A program made the translations under genes and the position numbers. A stretch of 59,306 nucleotides of DNA, taken from assembly GCF_900197875.1 (NCBI RefSeq), contig NZ_FZMO01000079.1, forward strand, positions 1 to 59,306. Direction: 5' to 3'. Of this stretch, positions 58,428 through 59,306 are shown piece by piece. This DNA is from Frankia canadensis (lineage in GTDB: Bacteria > Actinomycetota > Actinomycetes > Frankiales > Frankiaceae). Every line of letters begins with the position of its first letter. The first letter of the stretch is position 1. The notes below the pieces were generated by a model. It saw nothing but the letters and a program-made list of their open reading frames with translations, was not told the origin of the DNA and did not search any database.

Positions 58428-59249
58428 CTGGCTGCTCTCGGTGCCGGGCGGCTCGTCGCGGGGCGTTACCGCCTCGTCGAGTGGCTCGGCGCGGGCGGGA
58501 TGGGCACCGTCTGGCGGGCCCATGACGAGATGCTGCGGGTCGACGTCGCGGTCAAGGAGATCCGCTTCCCGGCCGAGCTGGACGCCGCCGAGCGCGCCGG
58601 CCAGGTCGACGCGGCGATGCGCGAGGCACGCACGGCGGCCCGGCTGCGGGGCAACCCGCACGTCGTCACCGTCCACGACGCCGTCGAACAGGACGGCCTG
58701 CCGTGGATCGTGATGGACTACGTGCCGGCCGACACCCTGGGCGCCACGGTCGAGCACGCCGGCCCGCTGCCCGTGCCCCGCACCGCCGAGATCGGCCTCG
58801 CGGTGCTCGACGCCCTCGTCGCCGGGCGGGAGCTCGGTGTGCTGCACCGCGACGTCAAACCGTCGAACATCCTGCTCGCCCACGACGGCCGGGTGCTGCT
58901 GACCGATTTCGGCATCGCCACCCACGTGTCGGACCCGACGCTGACCGGCGGTGGCGGCAGCGGCGGCACCCCCGCCTACATGGCGCCCGAACGCCTCGTC
59001 GGCGGGGCGGCGACGCTGCTCGGTGACCTGTTCTCCCTCGGCGCCACCCTCTACCTGGCCGTCGAGGGCGTCGCGCCGTTCCAGCGCGAGTCCATCCCGC
59101 TGACGATCGGTGCGGTGGTGCACGGCCAGCCACCCGCCTTCACCCGGGCCGGCGCGCTCGCCCCGGCGATCGCCGGCCTGCTCGCGAAGAACCCCGCCGG
59201 CCGTCTCGGCGCCGACGGCGCCCAGGCCCGGATGCGCGGCGCCGCCTAG
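58428..59249 (+). CDS. Ser/Thr protein kinase (Hanks type), start uncertain
   Basis: The kinase core is complete: GAGGMGTVW P-loop, VAVKE lysine, HRDVKPSN catalytic loop, DFGIA, and MAPE. There is no ATG, GTG or TTG in frame between the P-loop and a GTG deep inside rbpA (58245). The coordinate given uses an in-frame CTG directly after the rbpA stop. Cytosolic, with no membrane segment or PASTA domain. Ends 57 bp before the window edge. Confidence 0.75.
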   Translation: MAALGAGRLVAGRYRLVEWLGAGGMGTVWRAHDEMLRVDVAVKEIRFPAELDAAERAGQVDAAMREARTAARLRGNPHVVTVHDAVEQDGLPWIVMDYVPADTLGATVEHAGPLPVPRTAEIGLAVLDALVAGRELGVLHRDVKPSNILLAHDGRVLLTDFGIATHVSDPTLTGGGGSGGTPAYMAPERLVGGAATLLGDLFSLGATLYLAVEGVAPFQRESIPLTIGAVVHGQPPAFTRAGALAPAIAGLLAKNPAGRLGADGAQARMRGAA

Positions 59250-59306
59250 GTCAGCAACGGCGGCGTGACGCTGCTGCGCCGCGGCTACTCCTACACCGAC
59301 GGCGTC
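59250..59306 (+). other. Dyp-peroxidase-like peptide at window edge
   Basis: In the frame directly after the kinase stop the sequence reads TLLRRGYSYTDGV, which resembles the heme-proximal C-terminal motif of Dyp-type peroxidases (RRGYSYxDG). Only 19 codons are visible and no start is seen, so it may be a gene fragment or chance. Confidence 0.35.

Overview
High-GC actinobacterial DNA, most likely from a sporulating, Frankia-like actinomycete. The evidence is very high GC with frequent GTG starts, an SsgA-like sporulation protein, WhiA, RbpA, and the conserved actinobacterial order uvrA, uvrC, rapZ, yvcK, whiA, gap, pgk, tpiA, secG. The genus is an inference.

Region 1 (1-11.6 kb) is host backbone. 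It holds a hexanucleotide repeat, a membrane protein, coaE, uvrB, a PucR-type regulator, a site-2-protease-like protein whose zinc motifs are lost, a TerC-family membrane protein, a WYL regulator, a family-2 glycosyltransferase and a methyltransferase.

Region 2 (about 11.8-42.55 kb) is an integrated element of about 30.7 kb. It sits inside the gene for an MBL-fold hydrolase. The host's original 3' end remains as a fragment at 11616-11802, and the element supplies a replacement 3' end at 42366-42549. Both junctions share a 15-bp core. The left half is phage-like: large serine integrase, divergent repressor, HTH/excisionase-like protein, replication protein with an internal iteron cluster, DnaB helicase, small genes with overlapping starts and stops, a TerS-like HGG protein, a second serine recombinase and a tape-measure protein. 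No capsid, portal, large terminase or other tail gene is visible, and no TraB/FtsK-type transfer gene. This resembles a phage satellite or a deleted prophage. The right half is accessory: a lipoprotein, a regulator-acetyltransferase pair, an HD-domain protein, a GntR regulator, a run of small hypothetical genes, a 1.3-kb non-coding zone made of three successive families of short words, a ParB-like HTH protein, HTH proteins around a 15-bp repeat operator, duplicated small membrane proteins, and a Panacea-type toxin-antitoxin pair next to attR.

Region 3 (42.4-59.3 kb) is host backbone again: the restored MBL hydrolase divergent from uvrA, an SsgA-like gene, uvrC-rapZ-yvcK-whiA as an overlapping operon, the glycolytic genes gap-pgk-tpiA with hairpins between them, secG, a solute-binding lipoprotein, rbpA, and a Ser/Thr kinase with no clear start codon. 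A short Dyp-peroxidase-like peptide begins right after the kinase stop.

The strongest candidates for something new are the three-zone repeat region, the satellite-like element with an orphan tape measure, and the regularly spaced iterons inside the replication gene.
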